From positions 27,528,001-27,592,000 of the forward strand of contig NC_091967.1 in NCBI RefSeq assembly GCF_036711975.1: DNA of 64,000 nucleotides, given 5' to 3'. The DNA comes from Onthophagus taurus (Eukaryota > Arthropoda > Insecta > Coleoptera > Scarabaeidae). Each line of letters begins with the position of its first letter. The first letter of the stretch is position 1. Of the stretch, positions 23,346-35,700 are shown in pieces. Both the position numbers and the translations under genes were made by a program. The notes under the pieces are model-generated. The model did no database searches and was not told where the DNA came from. It saw only the letters and a program-made list of their open reading frames with translations.

Positions 23346-23816
23346 ATGGTATTAATAAAATTAGAATGTCATAAATATATATAAGTAATACTTATAGCTA
23401 ATAAGTATTTATTAATGAAGGTATTCTAAAGATGAGTTACCATTTGTAGGTAGACGTAAAAAAAAGTTATCTGGTGCACAAAATAGGAAATAAAACTTGA
23501 GAAAGACGAAAACGTGAAGAAACATACCTGCTCTATAAAGAAATTTATTCGGGTTGGTGAGTTGCATATAGAAAATAAATTGTATAAAATAGAATTTTAG
23601 TTACAATGATTATTTTTTGAAACCATTTGCAATTGTAACCCATTGTTCGATAGGTCCATCTTCGGTAGCCGATAGAAAATATGGTGGTAGAAGGTAATCA
23701 AGAAACACCTAATGTTAGTGTAACCATTGTTGGACAAAGTTCAGAACCGTCCTCATCAATTAATATGAATATAACAGAAGAAACACCGCTAATAATTATT
23801 AATTAATAGTGACGTT

Positions 23817-24978
23817 ATGGATCATCCCGCGTTATGGCCTAAGTTAATAACGGATAAAATAAGAATGTGTTTGGTAGATCATGGACCACAGCAAGTAAAA
23901 AGTTTCGCTTTTCCTAAAGACAATAAAAATAGGTCATTTTCGAATGCATATTTTTCCAAAACGCTACAAAACAATGAAATTGCTCATAAGAATTGGTTAA
24001 TATACTCGCAGTCAAATAATTCTGTGTATTGTTTTTACTGTAAGCTTTTTTGGGTTATTGGTAGTGTTTTCATTATAGGCTTCAATGATTGGCAGCATTT
24101 GTCAAAAAGCGTAGAACGACATGAAAAAAGTACGGGACATATATCAAATGTTAAAAAATGTCTTGTTTTGACAACCTCTGTTATGAAAGGAAGGATTATT
24201 GATCATTTAACCCAAGAAGAATTTCAACGGGAGAAGAGGAGAATGATAGAAAGAATTATATGTTTTATACGTTTTCTTGCACGTCAATGTTTAGCATTAA
24301 GAGGAAAATCTAAAAAAATATTTAAGCCTGATAACGGTAATTTTTTGAAATTAGTTGAATGTGTAGCTAACTTTGACAGCGTTTTGAAGCAACACCTTTG
24401 TAATATTGAAAGGGCTAATAATCGCATGCCATACTACCTTGGCCACCAAATTCAAAACGAAATACTGCAGTTATTGGGCGAAAAGATCAAAAAAAACTAT
24501 TATTAATCATATAAAACAATCAAAATATTACTTAATTATTTTAGATTGCACCCCCGATATCTCGCACGACGAACACATTTCAGTAGTAGTTAGATTGCTC
24601 ATTTAAATTCAATTACAAATCGTGCTGAGGTAAAGGAACACTTTTTAGGTTTTTCCTGTTATTAATACCACTGGCGAAGGCTTAACCACATTTGTAATAG
24701 ATTTATTATCATTGCTGAATGTGAACCTAGATAACATACGAGGACAAGGTTATGATAACGGTGCGAATATGAAGGGAAAACATATAGGATTACAGAAACG
24801 CATTTTAGATATTAACCCACGCGCTCTTTATATTCCTTGCGCGTCGCACAGCCTCAACCTTGTAATAAATGATGCTGCTAAAAGTTCTCTGGAAATAACA
24901 AATTTTTTTTCAATAGTACAAGAAGTATACAGGATGTATCTGAATGACTGCAACAAACTTCAAGGGGCGATTCTTTAG
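23817..24978 (+). pseudogene. hAT transposase (ZMYM1/TTF-finger type), 3'-truncated
   Basis: The frame at 23817-24506 (229 codons) has a TTF-type zinc finger: residues such as FSNAYFSKTL, NSVYCFYCKLF and, after a gap, DWQHLSKSVERHEKSTGH. The second part (24406-24606 and 24712-24978), in shifted frames, includes YYLIILDCTPDISHDEHIS, which holds the first catalytic Asp block. It is followed by GQGYDNGANMKGKHIGLQ and IPCASHSLNLVINDAA, the usual second block. The C-terminal dimerisation part is absent; the frame ends at 24978 in unrelated repeat DNA. At least two frame breaks make it inactive. Confidence 0.85.
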
Positions 24979-25570
24979 TGAATTTTAAGGGTGCTTTGAT
25001 ATATGAACCATGGGCGACTTCGGCTCCCCTAAGGAGCTACACCCCTCCAAAAATGGCGGAAAATTTTGGTTTAATTTTTTATTCTCAAAAACCATTAACG
25101 CTAGGAAAATGAAATTTGGGGAATATGTTTAAGTGATAATAGGGCACGTTTTGACCCTATTTGTACTTTCAACCTACCCTTCTAAACTACTAAACGTAAC
25201 CACCCCCTTTACATTTTTGCTAACATTTTTTTTATGCAGATGATAAATACATTAGAAAAAATTTACATAGGTAGATGAAAGTATCCTAAAACTTTATTGT
25301 CTCTAAAATTTTTCCAAAAACGACTAATTTTTGAGAAAAAAAAATAATAAAGCAAACACTGCCCGTTAAACAACGGGGTTGTCGATCAAAACTTGAAATA
25401 AATTTTATTGAAAAAATCTTAGTAGGCTTTGCAATCTTTGTCAGAAATATTTTTGACGTTTAAATGTCAGTGTTTTTCTTACTATTATTATTGTATTTCA
25501 AATTAATTTTTAAATAAAGTTCTATCGCATTTACACTCGTTCACTCGACGTTTCAAAATTTTAAATAAAA
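24979..25570. other. Repeat DNA without a recognisable gene
   Basis: AT-rich DNA with the phrase GGCTCCCCTAAGGAGC (a short palindrome near 25023). It truncates the hAT transposase and precedes a pogo-type end. No frame is convincing. Confidence 0.4.
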
Positions 25571-25576
25571 CAATAA

Positions 25577-26600
25577 TACAGTAAAACCTCGATATAACGG
25601 ACTAATACGGGGGAGGGGGTGTCCGTTATATAGAAAAACAGTCCCGAACACGTTTTTTCTATTATAACTTGTTATAAGGCAAATATGAAACTTTAATATT
25701 TACCACAATTGAGGGTTATTCCAAGACCAGGAAGAGGTATATAATGTCAATTGTTTGCTATCAAATATAAAATGAATGAACATATGTCTTATATATCTTT
25801 TTATTTATATACCTATTCATATTATTTAAACGAAAAACTTTACTTGTGATATATGTATAATCTGGTTGTAAAATGTTATTATGCACTGGATGTCGAAGCG
25901 CTTATGGCATTACCAAAAAGCTTTGGCAATGCTTTTTTTAAAAAACAATAAAGTTTTGTTTGCACTTTTGAAGTTTGTTGTTCTTTTATGATTAACTCCC
26001 TAAAACTACGGAAATGTGCATGATACAATTGCAATTTCTTATTTGATGAATCATCTATAAATGTTATTAAATCGTCGAGATGCGATCTGATGGTTGACAA
26101 TTTTATCTTTATAATGTTTCATATCCTCGCTTTCAAGCTCGTTATCCCTATTATTAAAAATTCCATGTCTTTTGCGAAAACGCCAGAGCCATCCATCACT
26201 TGCTTTGAATGAAATTATGTTCATATGATTAGCTAATTTAATTGCAGCAGATTTAAGTTCAACTGCAAAAACGTTGTACCATATACCACTTCAATAACGC
26301 TTCTTCAAGTGAAGTTTCACGTGCCAATTTCATTCCTTTTCCGGGATTCATTTTCGCATCTACATCACACATTAAACTAAATTTGTTTAGTTTGTTTCTT
26401 TTTTTTAATGTCCGAAACCGTTTGTTTTCGAATCCCATATTGCTCGCATATTCGCGAAACGGACACTCCAGACTCCAACTGTTTTATTGTTTCAAGTTTT
26501 TGATTTATTATTAAATTAATTCGCTTTCGATTGTTCATATTTTAAACATGAACTTTTATAACGACTTTTTAACACTTTTTACTTTAAACTGCTTGAATGA
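25577..26600 (-). pseudogene. Tigger/pogo-like element, decayed and internally deleted
   Basis: CAGTAAAACCTCGATATAAC at about 25579 is a classic pogo/Tigger terminal repeat. On the minus strand an N-terminal helix-turn-helix is legible near 26540-26400 (KLETIKQLESGVSVSRICEQ, then YGIRKQTVSDIKKK). Downstream is a CENP-B-type block (SKQVMDGSG, near 26190) in broken frames. A short open C-terminal frame lies at 26100-25879. The catalytic DDE region is missing and the right end was not found. Confidence 0.65.
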
Positions 26601-26966
26601 AAAATTTTAACGCCCACATGACCGTTGCGTTCGAATAGACAACTCTGGGAATACCCGGAGTTTTATTCTTAATACAGTACATCGCATAGAGAAACTCGGG
26701 TTATACCCCGAATGTCGGGTTCGATCGATTATTGACGTTCATCGGTTTATATTTAAATATGTACAGGTGTCCCAATTTCGATGTCCGCATAGGCTATCTC
26801 CGAAACTAAAAGAGATGGATAAAAAGTAGCTTACATGTTATGATCTCGTTTTTCGAGAAAATACTAATGCCGAAAACTCCGAATAGCTATCGTCTTTTGT
26901 TATCGCCCTATCGGCAAAAACTGAAAATTTTGCGAAAACGACAATCGCGAATATCTCACTTATTAT

Positions 26967-27756
26967 TAGGGCCCGGAACTTTTGTAACGGTACGATACGA
27001 TTTACCCCCTCCACTTGTTCTCCTAGAAAATGATCGGTTGTTATTGACGACCGACGATCGGTTTTTTATTGCGCATCAATGTCAACATTGTCAACTGTCA
27101 GTACGATTTCACTGTTGTCCAAATGTGCAGTATTCGCCGCTTTTCATTTTCATTTCGTCAAATTTGCTATTTATCTTTCTTTGGTTACCTTTAATTGGAA
27201 GTTGGAGTTCCGTTTGAGTTCGTATTATTGTTTTTTTTTTTTAAGAATTGTTTTTAGTTTCCCTTTGTGGTAAAATTGTTGTTCGTATTTGAGAATTGTT
27301 CAACAAATTGCCGAAAACAATATACCTTTAACTCTTAAGGAAAAATATGGTTCAATAGCTCAGTATTTTATTTATGCTCCATTTACAAGTTGTGATGTTG
27401 AAAGATTATTTTCTAGGTACAAACTCATTTTAACGTCAACTAGAACGTCATTTACAGAAGAAAATTTAGGGATGGTTGTTTCAATATGCGTTAACAGCAA
27501 TTTTTTTATATCCGTATCCGATTTGTGATTGATATTACAAATCGGATCATGTTTTTTTGAATTAAAGTTATAAAATATATATTTTTTTAATATTTTTAAA
27601 TCGTACTGACAGTTGACACTGACGTGTAATAAACCGATTGTCGGTCGTCAACAACAACCGATGAGGTGAGTTGACTTGACGCCACCGATTTGTTTTCTAG
27701 GAGAACAAGTGGTGGGGGTAAATCGTATCGTTCCGTTACAAAAGTTCCGTGCCCTA
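26967..27756 (+). mobile_element. Internally deleted hAT element with exact 8-bp target duplication
   Basis: CTTATTAT lies at 26959-26966 and 27757-27764. The ends are TAGGGCCCGGAACTTTTGTA at the left and a near-perfect mirror at the right. Inverted similarity runs inward for ~130 bp (subterminal GACCGACGATCGGTT). It retains only the transposase C-terminus (27289-27528). It sits in the mariner-like element 26764-28632. Confidence 0.9.
27289..27528 (+). pseudogene. hAT transposase C-terminal dimerisation domain
   Basis: The frame reads YFIYAPFTSCDVERLFSRYK followed by LTSTRTSFTEENLGMVV. This is the conserved hAT C-terminal block ('P.SS...ERVFS ... R..L...N') that carries the last helix of the catalytic fold and the dimer interface. 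The rest of the protein is deleted. It differs in sequence from the hAT at 23817, so it is a separate family. Confidence 0.85.
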
Positions 27757-28034
27757 CTTATTATCAAAGATTTAGTATTATAAATAAAACATTATATTGG
27801 CAACTTTTTACGAAGAATTCAGTGGCGTAGGTACAATTTTTTTCCCATCTTTTATTTTCCAGATTTTAGACGTAACTTCATTTTTTTAAATGGAAACCAT
27901 AGTTGGCTATGACCTAAAATAATTTGTTATTTTCTTCTGATAACAAATATATATAGTTTATGGGGTATATTTCTTATAGTTATTGAATAATTAGGAAAAA
28001 TTCATTTTGTTCTATATAAAACTAATGTATGTAT

Positions 28035-28307
28035 TTAAAAGTTAATGTTGCTATGGTGATAACCATACATACTATGATAGTCTAGAATATCTTTTTCTAG
28101 TTCGGGTGTTCGGACTGATCTTCCGTTACCGCTGTTAGTAAATTTCGGCTTAAACGTCCCATTTTCCCTTAAACGGGTTTCAATCCTTAAAAATGTTTTT
28201 CGATTGAATTCTAATTTCTCCCGATAACGGTCAGCGGCTGCTACGGCATGACATTCCCCTAATGTCAAAATCATGTCAGTTTGTTCACTAAATATGTAAC
28301 TCTTCAT
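28035..28307 (-). pseudogene. Mariner-like transposase, N-terminal helix-turn-helix part
   Basis: The 90-codon frame matches the first DNA-binding region of the insect mariner-like family also seen at 62791. Both share the pattern 'MxxxxxxxxxDMxLxxGxCxxxAxxAxxxYRExF' and 'TFxxIxxRLRExGxFKP'. The catalytic D, D, D/E part is absent. Confidence 0.7.
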
Positions 28308-28896
28308 TTTGAATACTTAAAATTAATAAAAACTTAACTAACAAAAAACTATCGTTTGTGTTTAAACGACATAAGCAAGTTGACAGCTCAATTTGTTTTT
28401 TTTAATTGCCATGGCCAACCTTGACTTTTTCGAAGATTTTTGTTTTTTAGTGTTACCATTGAAATCGAAGCTTAATATTTTCGCGTATAACTCGAAAACG
28501 GTCAATGTTATCAAAATTTTCAAAGAGTGATAAAAGTTTCTAAAATAAATTTTCTATTAAAAAGTACAAAAATAAATATAAGGTTACGAGCGAACAAAAA
28601 AGTTCTGAGCAAACAAATTTTAGGGACACCTGTATAGCATGGTTGCCGCCGCCCGATCAAAGTCAAAATTGGTTCAATGATTTTGCTTAATATTTGTTTA
28701 CACTGTACCAAATTTCAACGTTCTACCATAAATGGTATTGAAAATATTTAAAAAAGTGTGTTAAAATTTCTGAACTTTGATGGCCCATATCATGGCCATT
28801 TGAAGACTTTCATAATAATTTTTTTTCACGAATCGTCATCATTTTTGCTCTAGTATATGAGGTTAATTTTATGCCCCAAGTCACCGGAACACCGTG

Positions 28897-29508
28897 TATA
28901 CGGGGGATCGCAACTCTTTTGTTTTCGAGCTATGAGCGATCAAAGTTGTGTCAACAATTTACATTTTATTTTTTATTTCGGCTCTATTGTTCTTTTTTGT
29001 CTCTTCAGTTTTTTCCTTAAAGATAATAGTTTTCGCGTAAAAAAATAAAATATGCTACACAGCAAAGTACTATTATTTAAAAAAAAAAAGTTTTTTTATA
29101 GAAGTTGTGCATTTACTAGTATCTAGTACTGGCAAAATAACATAAGTTAATTGTGTTTTTCATAACAAAAATCATAAATAACGTGAATGTCTGAACAAAA
29201 TTCCGTTGTTTTTAAGAATAATAAACAATATTAAAAAATTGATACTCTTGCTTAATAACAGTCAAAAATTATTAATAATCATCAACAATTATGAGGATTC
29301 AACGTAAATGAATCTCAGAGCCAACTTTTAGAACAATTATTATTTTAGCTAAACATGGCGGCACATAGCGGTGCATGATTTTATTTTTTATAAAAAGTTC
29401 TTATAAAAAATTCAAAGGGGTTGTGAATTTCATCCCCTTAGAGGGCGCTAGGGAAGGGCTCAACTTTGATCGCTCATAGCTCGAAAACAAAAGAGTTGCG
29501 ACCCTATA
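28897..29508. repeat. Inverted-repeat element (MITE-like)
   Basis: GATCGCAACTCTTTTGTTTT at 28906 and onward through GAGCTATGAGCGATCAAAGT is mirrored at 29459-29502. Both ends are near TATA. The middle is AT-rich and non-coding. Confidence 0.65.
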
Positions 29509-29742
29509 TTTATACAAAAAACTTATGTTATTTTGGAAAGTACTACCTTCTAGCGTTGCCTGAGAAATTTAACAAGACATGTCATACGATAGTTTTACGC
29601 GTCGCCGTAAAATATCTCCACATTTAGATGGCGCTACCCAAGTTGAAGTAGCTTCCTAAATTGAAATTTTATTCTTCTGTTGTTAGTGTTCTCGGCAGTT
29701 CTAAGTGTAATTTTTATCGTATGCATTAGTGCCCTCAAGAAA

Positions 29743-29982
29743 ATGCCGCTTAAAAATATGTGTTATTATATTAATTGTGGAAAACACAGGTTAAAAGACA
29801 ATGGAATAAATTATTTCAAATTTCCTATAAAAGAAAAACAACGAGCAATCGAATGGCAAAAACGATGCGGAAATATTGAAATTGCTTTGATCGACGTCGA
29901 AGAGTTAAAAGAAACAAAACTTTGTGAAAGACATTTTTTAAAAAGTGATATACTCCTTGTGTCTTGGTCATGTCTTATGTAA
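29743..29982 (+). pseudogene. THAP-domain N-terminus of P-like transposase
   Basis: It starts at ATG 29743. CYYINCGKH gives the first two Cys of the C2CH finger and LCERHF the last Cys and His, with a conserved Trp (AIEWQKRCG) between them. The frame leaves the family after residue ~65 (a splice site or mutation near 29950). THAP fingers bind the transposon ends. Confidence 0.8.
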
Positions 29983-30450
29983 ACACATTGATGTAATTTA
30001 CAACTTTTGGTTACAAGCTTCTTTGAGGATTTTTTTGTGTGGAATTGATATATAGGGTATGACAAAAGTATGGAATATAGCTAATTTATCTTTATTTATT
30101 TTTTGAGTTAAGATTTTCTTTTCGTAAATTACTATCAGATTTTTTCTTTTAAAACATAAACTTAATAAGCGTTTTTCTTCTGTTTGTGCAGACCTTTGCT
30201 GTTCCAACTAGCCCAGTCCGAACACATTCGCTTGTTAAAACGTATGGTACAAAAGTATTGTGAACGTATGGTGAAAAGACAATTTGCTGACAATTTGCAC
30301 AACATCAAATTCTGATTCGGAGGCATTATCAACTCTCACAGTCAACTATACTCCAGACGAAAAGCAACACCAGAGTACTTCTACTTCTTCTAACATGAGT
30401 GTAGTAAGTGATCGAATTATGAATATGCCTACAAAAAAGGAAAGATCGCA

Positions 30451-31125
30451 ATGTCTCTTTTCTACAAATCACCCAGCACGTACAGTTTTATCTTAAATAA
30501 ATTAAAGTTTGTTCTGCCAGCGGTCAGAACTATACAGTCTTGGTTGAAAGTTTTAAATTTAAAAACAGGGATCAAAACTACACTGACAAAGAAATTAGCT
30601 TCAAAAGTTAAAAGTATGACAGATTACGAAAAACATTGCGTGGTAATATTTGATGAAATTTGGTTAAAAACACAGCTGGAATATAATAAATTACAGGATC
30701 TAATTGAAGGATTTCAAGATCTGGCCAACTATGGCAAAGAGTCCAAACTAGCCAACACGGCTCTTGTATTTTATCTGCGGGGTTTGCTCCATAATTACAA
30801 AATACCATTAGGATATTATACATCCGCTGGACCTGTAAAAAGTTCTACGCTGCATCTAATCATAAAAGATGTTATCAGAGAATTAAGGAAAATGAACTTA
30901 AATCCTCTGATGTTCCAATAACAGAAAAGCGATATATCCCACATTAAACCAACAACATTTGAGAAAATGCGAGTCAAATATGCAACACAACTATTCTCGC
31001 ACACAGTTGCAGCAGCAGTTGCTACAGCCAGAGGAACGATGCAATTAAAAAGTAATACAGCGATAGATACTGCCGATTTTATTGAAAGTGTAAATAATAT
31101 ATTTGATACTCTAAACAGTAAATGA
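30451..31125 (+). pseudogene. P-element-type transposase, catalytic region
   Basis: The frame at 30451-30921 reads LPAVRTIQSWLKVLNL, VIFDEIWLKTQLEYN and ALVFYLRGLLHNYKIPLGYY, the RNase-H-like core of P transposases. The 'DE' pair fits the first catalytic Asp. After a frame break near 30915, FEKMRVKYATQLFSHTVAAA (30958-31017) matches the later conserved block, ending at a stop near 31123. The segment with the second catalytic Asp is missing between the two parts. Related host genes (THAP9) show the same order. Confidence 0.8.
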
Positions 31126-31267
31126 TAATAATCCCAACAAAAGAGCATTATCGATTTACAATGATAGACCAGAAAATATTTTATTACAGGGATTAATTTT
31201 TTTTAAACACATTGATGTTTACGAGATAGCAAATAATACAGAAACAAAAAGAAACAACATTTACTGT

Positions 31268-32140
31268 TTGGAGGGGTTTCAATGGACCATACGTTCTATT
31301 TTATTATTATGGTCGGAACTGAAATTAATGAAAATTAAATATCTGTTAACAAATTTTCTAAATCAAATTTTTTTTCTGTGGTCAGAAGCAGAGGCGGTTA
31401 TAATCCGACGCCTACAGTTCGCCAATTTCGAATTGCGATGCAGCATAACAGCAACGTTAGATTGGGAATGGAGGTGGATACTAGTAATTGTATTGCTGAT
31501 GAGGCCAGTGTACTGATATTGTGTACTGATGGATGCAGAAAAAGAAAACCAAGTAGCAGAAGAACAGAAAGTTGCCAGGTGTGTCTTGACTCTTCCTCAG
31601 AAAGATGTAAATGTCGACGACATCAACGAAGTAATTCCATCTAGCAGTGGCCAAAAAAAAATTACATTGGTAAGTTGTACGACAGCGTATGTTGCAGGTT
31701 ATGTATTCCACAAAATTTTTGACAAAACAACGTGCGAACAATGTCGATCTGATTTAATAAAAGATTCAAATGATGCGTTTGAAGAAAATGAATTTTTTAT
31801 TTTGAATAAAGATTATTGCTGTTCCACTGATACACAATTCTTAAGAAGACCTACTGAGAGCTTTATTAACACCACCACATACATTTTAAATAGATTTAAT
31901 GCTCTTTACGAACAGCACAAATTAAGTGAAAATGTTGTACAAAATATAGAAAAGGATTTAATGGACGACTTGCCATGCTTATATGCCGAAGGAAATTGTA
32001 TAGACCATAGAAAACAAATGGTAAAACTAATTATAAAAATGAAAATTTTTAGAAATCTGAAATGGGAATCTGATGATAGAAAGAAAATTCCCATAGCATG
32101 TGGAAAACCACATAGGAAAGTACGAATTTTAGGGAATTAA
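31268..32140 (+). pseudogene. P-element-type transposase, C-terminal region
   Basis: The first part (to 31516, in shifted frames) contains VRSRGGYNPTPTVRQFRIAM near 31380-31440, a conserved late P-transposase block. The second part, 31529-32140 (203 codons), includes TTAYVAGYVFHKIFDKTTCE and a CEQC pair. It ends with LKWESDDRKK. A poly-A-rich tail follows. Nothing suggests it is expressed. Confidence 0.75.
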
Positions 32141-32747
32141 CTACTGCCGCAAAAATCAGTGGACTTATTTTCTCCAAGTATTTTTAATAAAGTGTTTAAC
32201 AATTAATTTCAATGATTTTTAAACTTTTTTAGTAATTAAAATAATAAAATAAATCAATTTTATATAATATTACAACTTTTCGTATTTTTAACTACTTTAT
32301 GTGATTTTTAAAATCTTTAAAATTCCCTATTTTTTCAACTTATTAGTATGATTTTCAATTTTTAAATATTTTTTGAGAAATGTAAAATTCTCTCAGCTCG
32401 GATGTGGTTCGGTATATTATAACGGTGGCGCCACTTTACAGAGTGAATGCGGTGGGACTAGTTCAGTAGTAGGGAGAGGGGAACACGATTGCAGCTGCGA
32501 CACTTATTTTCCCTGTCTTGTTAAATTTCTCAGTCAACGCTTCTAGTAAAGTTTCCCAATTAAAAACTGAACCACCCTGTATACTAATAGGCATGTTTAC
32601 TTATTAAGATATACATGTCAGGATTATTTATTACTGTACAAATTCATAATTTTTAGTGTAACATTAAACACCCACTGACATTTCACATTCCCACATGTAT
32701 TTCATTTTAAAGTACATACACATGTTTACTATTCCTAATGATTACTC

Positions 32748-35700
32748 TTATTCTACTTGAATTCCTGATCCTTCACGCGGTGCCCAATCGTCCGTTTTTA
32801 AATTAGAATACAATTTAGTAACGGGACCATCGCTATTTAAAATTCCCGCAAATTCAGGCCTTGATTTACATTTCTCTTTTTCCATGTAGATATCTAATAA
32901 ACTTTTCGTCCCTGATTTTAGATTGGGTTGTCTTGTTAAATTCGCCGAAATTGTAGTTAATGGTGGTGGAGACATTGGTGAATCTGTTGTGGCTCTTATT
33001 ACAGAAACTCGTTGCTCTAAATCTTTTTTCATAAAAACAACATTAAGTTAACAATAATAATCGAATTAAATAATTACTATTAATCTTACTTTGATCGACT
33101 TCCATTTTTTCGTCGCCGTCCAAGTTAAACTTATGACATTCAATTAAAACCTTATAAATAGTACGATGATTTTCTGAGTGTAAATTATTTTTAATTAATG
33201 TTTCCAATTCGTTCCACATCAATTTGTATTGCTCCTCGCGCTTCTGACCACCTTTGCTTCCCCTTTGACCGATATTCGGTAGATTTAAAGGTTCGTGTTT
33301 CGTTTCTTGAGTTAACAAATTATAGATAACTTGTTTACATTGATTTACTTCTTCGTCGAAGAGCTTTTCTTTTGTGATTAATTTGGGTAAAGGTTCCAAA
33401 CTCTTAAATACAAAGTATAAATACATAATATTCTATAACAATAATAATATTAAAAGTGAATTCTTACCCCTTTTAAATTGAATATCAAAGTCGAACTAAT
33501 TGTCAGAGGCCAATATTTGGTGTGTCTGCTAAGACGGGATTTCATTCTTTGAACTGGATGAAGTTGAGCGCCATAATTCGATTTCACAGAAAGTAGCTTA
33601 TTCTGTTGAATGAATAATCCAAAATCTGGAATTCTATAATCTGTAACTCGTCCTCCACAACCTTCAGATATCGAAGGTGGATCTTCTAATACTGACCTTT
33701 TCCAAAATAAGAAGAATGTGTTAATATAAAACTCAAAAAGCCAAGAAATATTACTAGATATCACATATTCAAAATAATTCTTTATTAATAAGAAAATTAT
33801 CTTATATCTTCCAAGTATTTCCTGAGGACTTGATAGATTATTAAGGATTTAAATATTGCCTAAGATTTGAAAATTTCTGAAAGATTTTCAAGCTTCATAA
33901 TTTCCAAGGAAATCCAAAAGTTTGAAAGGAGTTCCAAACTGGAACGGAGAAACGGTGACTTATTTGGAATTTATTTGTATTATTAAGACGTTTTAAATAT
34001 TTCCAAGATTTTTAGAAGATTGCTAACAGGTTTTCACGAATTTCGGTTTGTAAAATCTATCTAAGGCAGGGGTCGGCAACCTGCGGCTCGCAAGCCATAT
34101 GCAGCTCTTTTGATGTAAAGTTGCGGCTCTCCAGTTCCATACGAAAAACATTAATTACTATATTAATTTACTATCAAAACCCTTAAAAAATAAGAAAATA
34201 TATTTTCAAGTACCTAATTTATCAATAGCTTCTATTTTCATAATTGTTAATTACAAATCGCTCCGCTTAACGTGAGCGCTTAACTGAAGAAGAAAACCGA
34301 AAATTCAATCAGGCCTTCCAACTTGTTTCGTTTACCACAAAAAATTCGCACACAATAAGAAGTCAAATTGCAAAAAGAGGACTACGTCAAAGAATGTTTT
34401 ATACGTGCACCTGAAGAACTGTTTCGTGATTTTAAAAACAAAGCAGAAATCATAAAAAAAATCAAAGATTTGCCATTATTTGCTAAAACAGTACAAGATA
34501 CAACTGCTAAAATGTCTTCAAATGTAACACATAGGTAAGTGCAAGACATTCAACTAGCTTCTGCTTTATCACGTGAGTATAGATGAGTCTTGCGACATAA
34601 AAAACACGGCACAAATTACCCTTTTCGTCAGGTATATGTCATCCTAAGGTCCAAAAAAACTGCTAGGATTACTACCGCTCTCAAGGCAAACTCGTGGAGA
34701 AGATAGAATAGAATCGACATAAATAAAATCGTTTCTATAGCAACTGATGGAGCCAGAAGTATAACATGAATACATAGAGGGGTAACTAGAGGGTTTCACT
34801 GCATAATTCATCAAGAAGCGCTTTGTGCCCAAAAATTTCTGGCCGAAATAGTTGAGATCATAAACTTGCTAATTAAGATTATTAACAGCATCTTAGCAAA
34901 AACACTCTACCATCGCTAGTTTAAAGATTTCCTTGAAGAAATAGATAGCCAGTTTACTGATCTACTTCTGCATAATAAAGTGCGATAGCTTTCTAAAGGT
35001 AACATATTGCAACGTTTTGCTTTCGTGCGAGCAAGCGTTCTCTTGCATGAATATAATAAAAAGTAAAGTTAGAAGTCAAATAACAATCTAGAGTCGTACT
35101 TAAAACAACAAGTTATAAGCCAGATTTAATAAAACTTTCAAAAGAATAAAGAATAAATATTATTTCGTATTTAAAGCCGTTTATTTTAAATCAAAAATCT
35201 AACATGTATTTAAGCTACTAATATTAAATACGATAACATTGAAAAGAAAATTTTTAGTGACTCTTTAAAAACTGGGAAATTTTGTAAATTGTACCTTTTG
35301 GCTCTTCCGTTTCAATAGGTTGCCGACCCCTGATTTAAGGTATTCTGGAATGTATTAACGATTGCTGTAGATTTACAAGGAGTTTCGGAATATTTTAACG
35401 AATTACGTAAAGACTATCCAATAATTGCTAAAGTTGCACCTGTGTATTCCTTATAATCTTATAAACCATGCTATTATACTGGTGTCCCTCAGAAGTGGTT
35501 CACCCCCATATTTTTTTTTATTATTGGTGATATAAGATAACCATTTGGAATGCATAATTAGGCCGTTAAAACGGATTATTATGACATGAAATCATTCTCT
35601 TTGTACTTCCGGTTGTACCGGATGTGAGTACTAATTTCGGTATTTTCTAAATCTATAATTTTTTTTTTCTTTAGTTGGGTAGACAGCATAATTTCACATA

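Larger units (their letters stand above)
10607..23374. mobile_element. Outer inverted-repeat element with minisatellite arms, split by a BEL insertion
   Basis: The first ~45 bases (TTTATGATATTCTAATTTTA...) are mirrored at 23340-23374. Each arm then carries about three tandem copies of a ~135-165-bp unit that includes GTTTGTACC, AAAATACAGCG and ATCTCCGTTATTAAT. The left arm is 10620-11030 and the right arm, inverted, is 22975-23345. The inner DNA is interrupted by the BEL retrotransposon at 11481-22332. The remaining inner sequence (about 11040-11480 and 22333-22970) includes an ORF at 22388-22792. No target duplication was found. Confidence 0.6.
26764..28632 (-). mobile_element. Tc1/mariner-like element, split by a hAT insertion
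   Basis: TA-flanked ends are CAGGTGTCCC at 26764 and its mirror GGGACACCTG ending at 28632. The minus-strand frame at 28307-28035 encodes a mariner-type N-terminus (EQTDMILTLGECHAVAAAA-like start, then FLRIETRLRENGTFKPKF and RSVRTPELEKDIL). The rest of the transposase is gone. The left ~200 bp (GATGTCCGCATAGGCTA..., up to 26958) are related to the MITE at 42897-43390. Confidence 0.7.
29525..32582 (+). mobile_element. P-element-like (THAP-type) transposon, decayed
   Basis: Inverted ends share GTTGCCTGAGAAATTTAACA at about 29555 and its mirror at about 32520-32560. The outermost bases are less certain because the left end has diverged or was overwritten. Inside, in order on the plus strand, are a THAP finger (29743-29945), the P-type catalytic region (30451-31125) and the C-terminal region (31268-32140), each broken by stops or shifts. 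At about 3.05 kb it is near the usual length for the superfamily. Confidence 0.8.
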
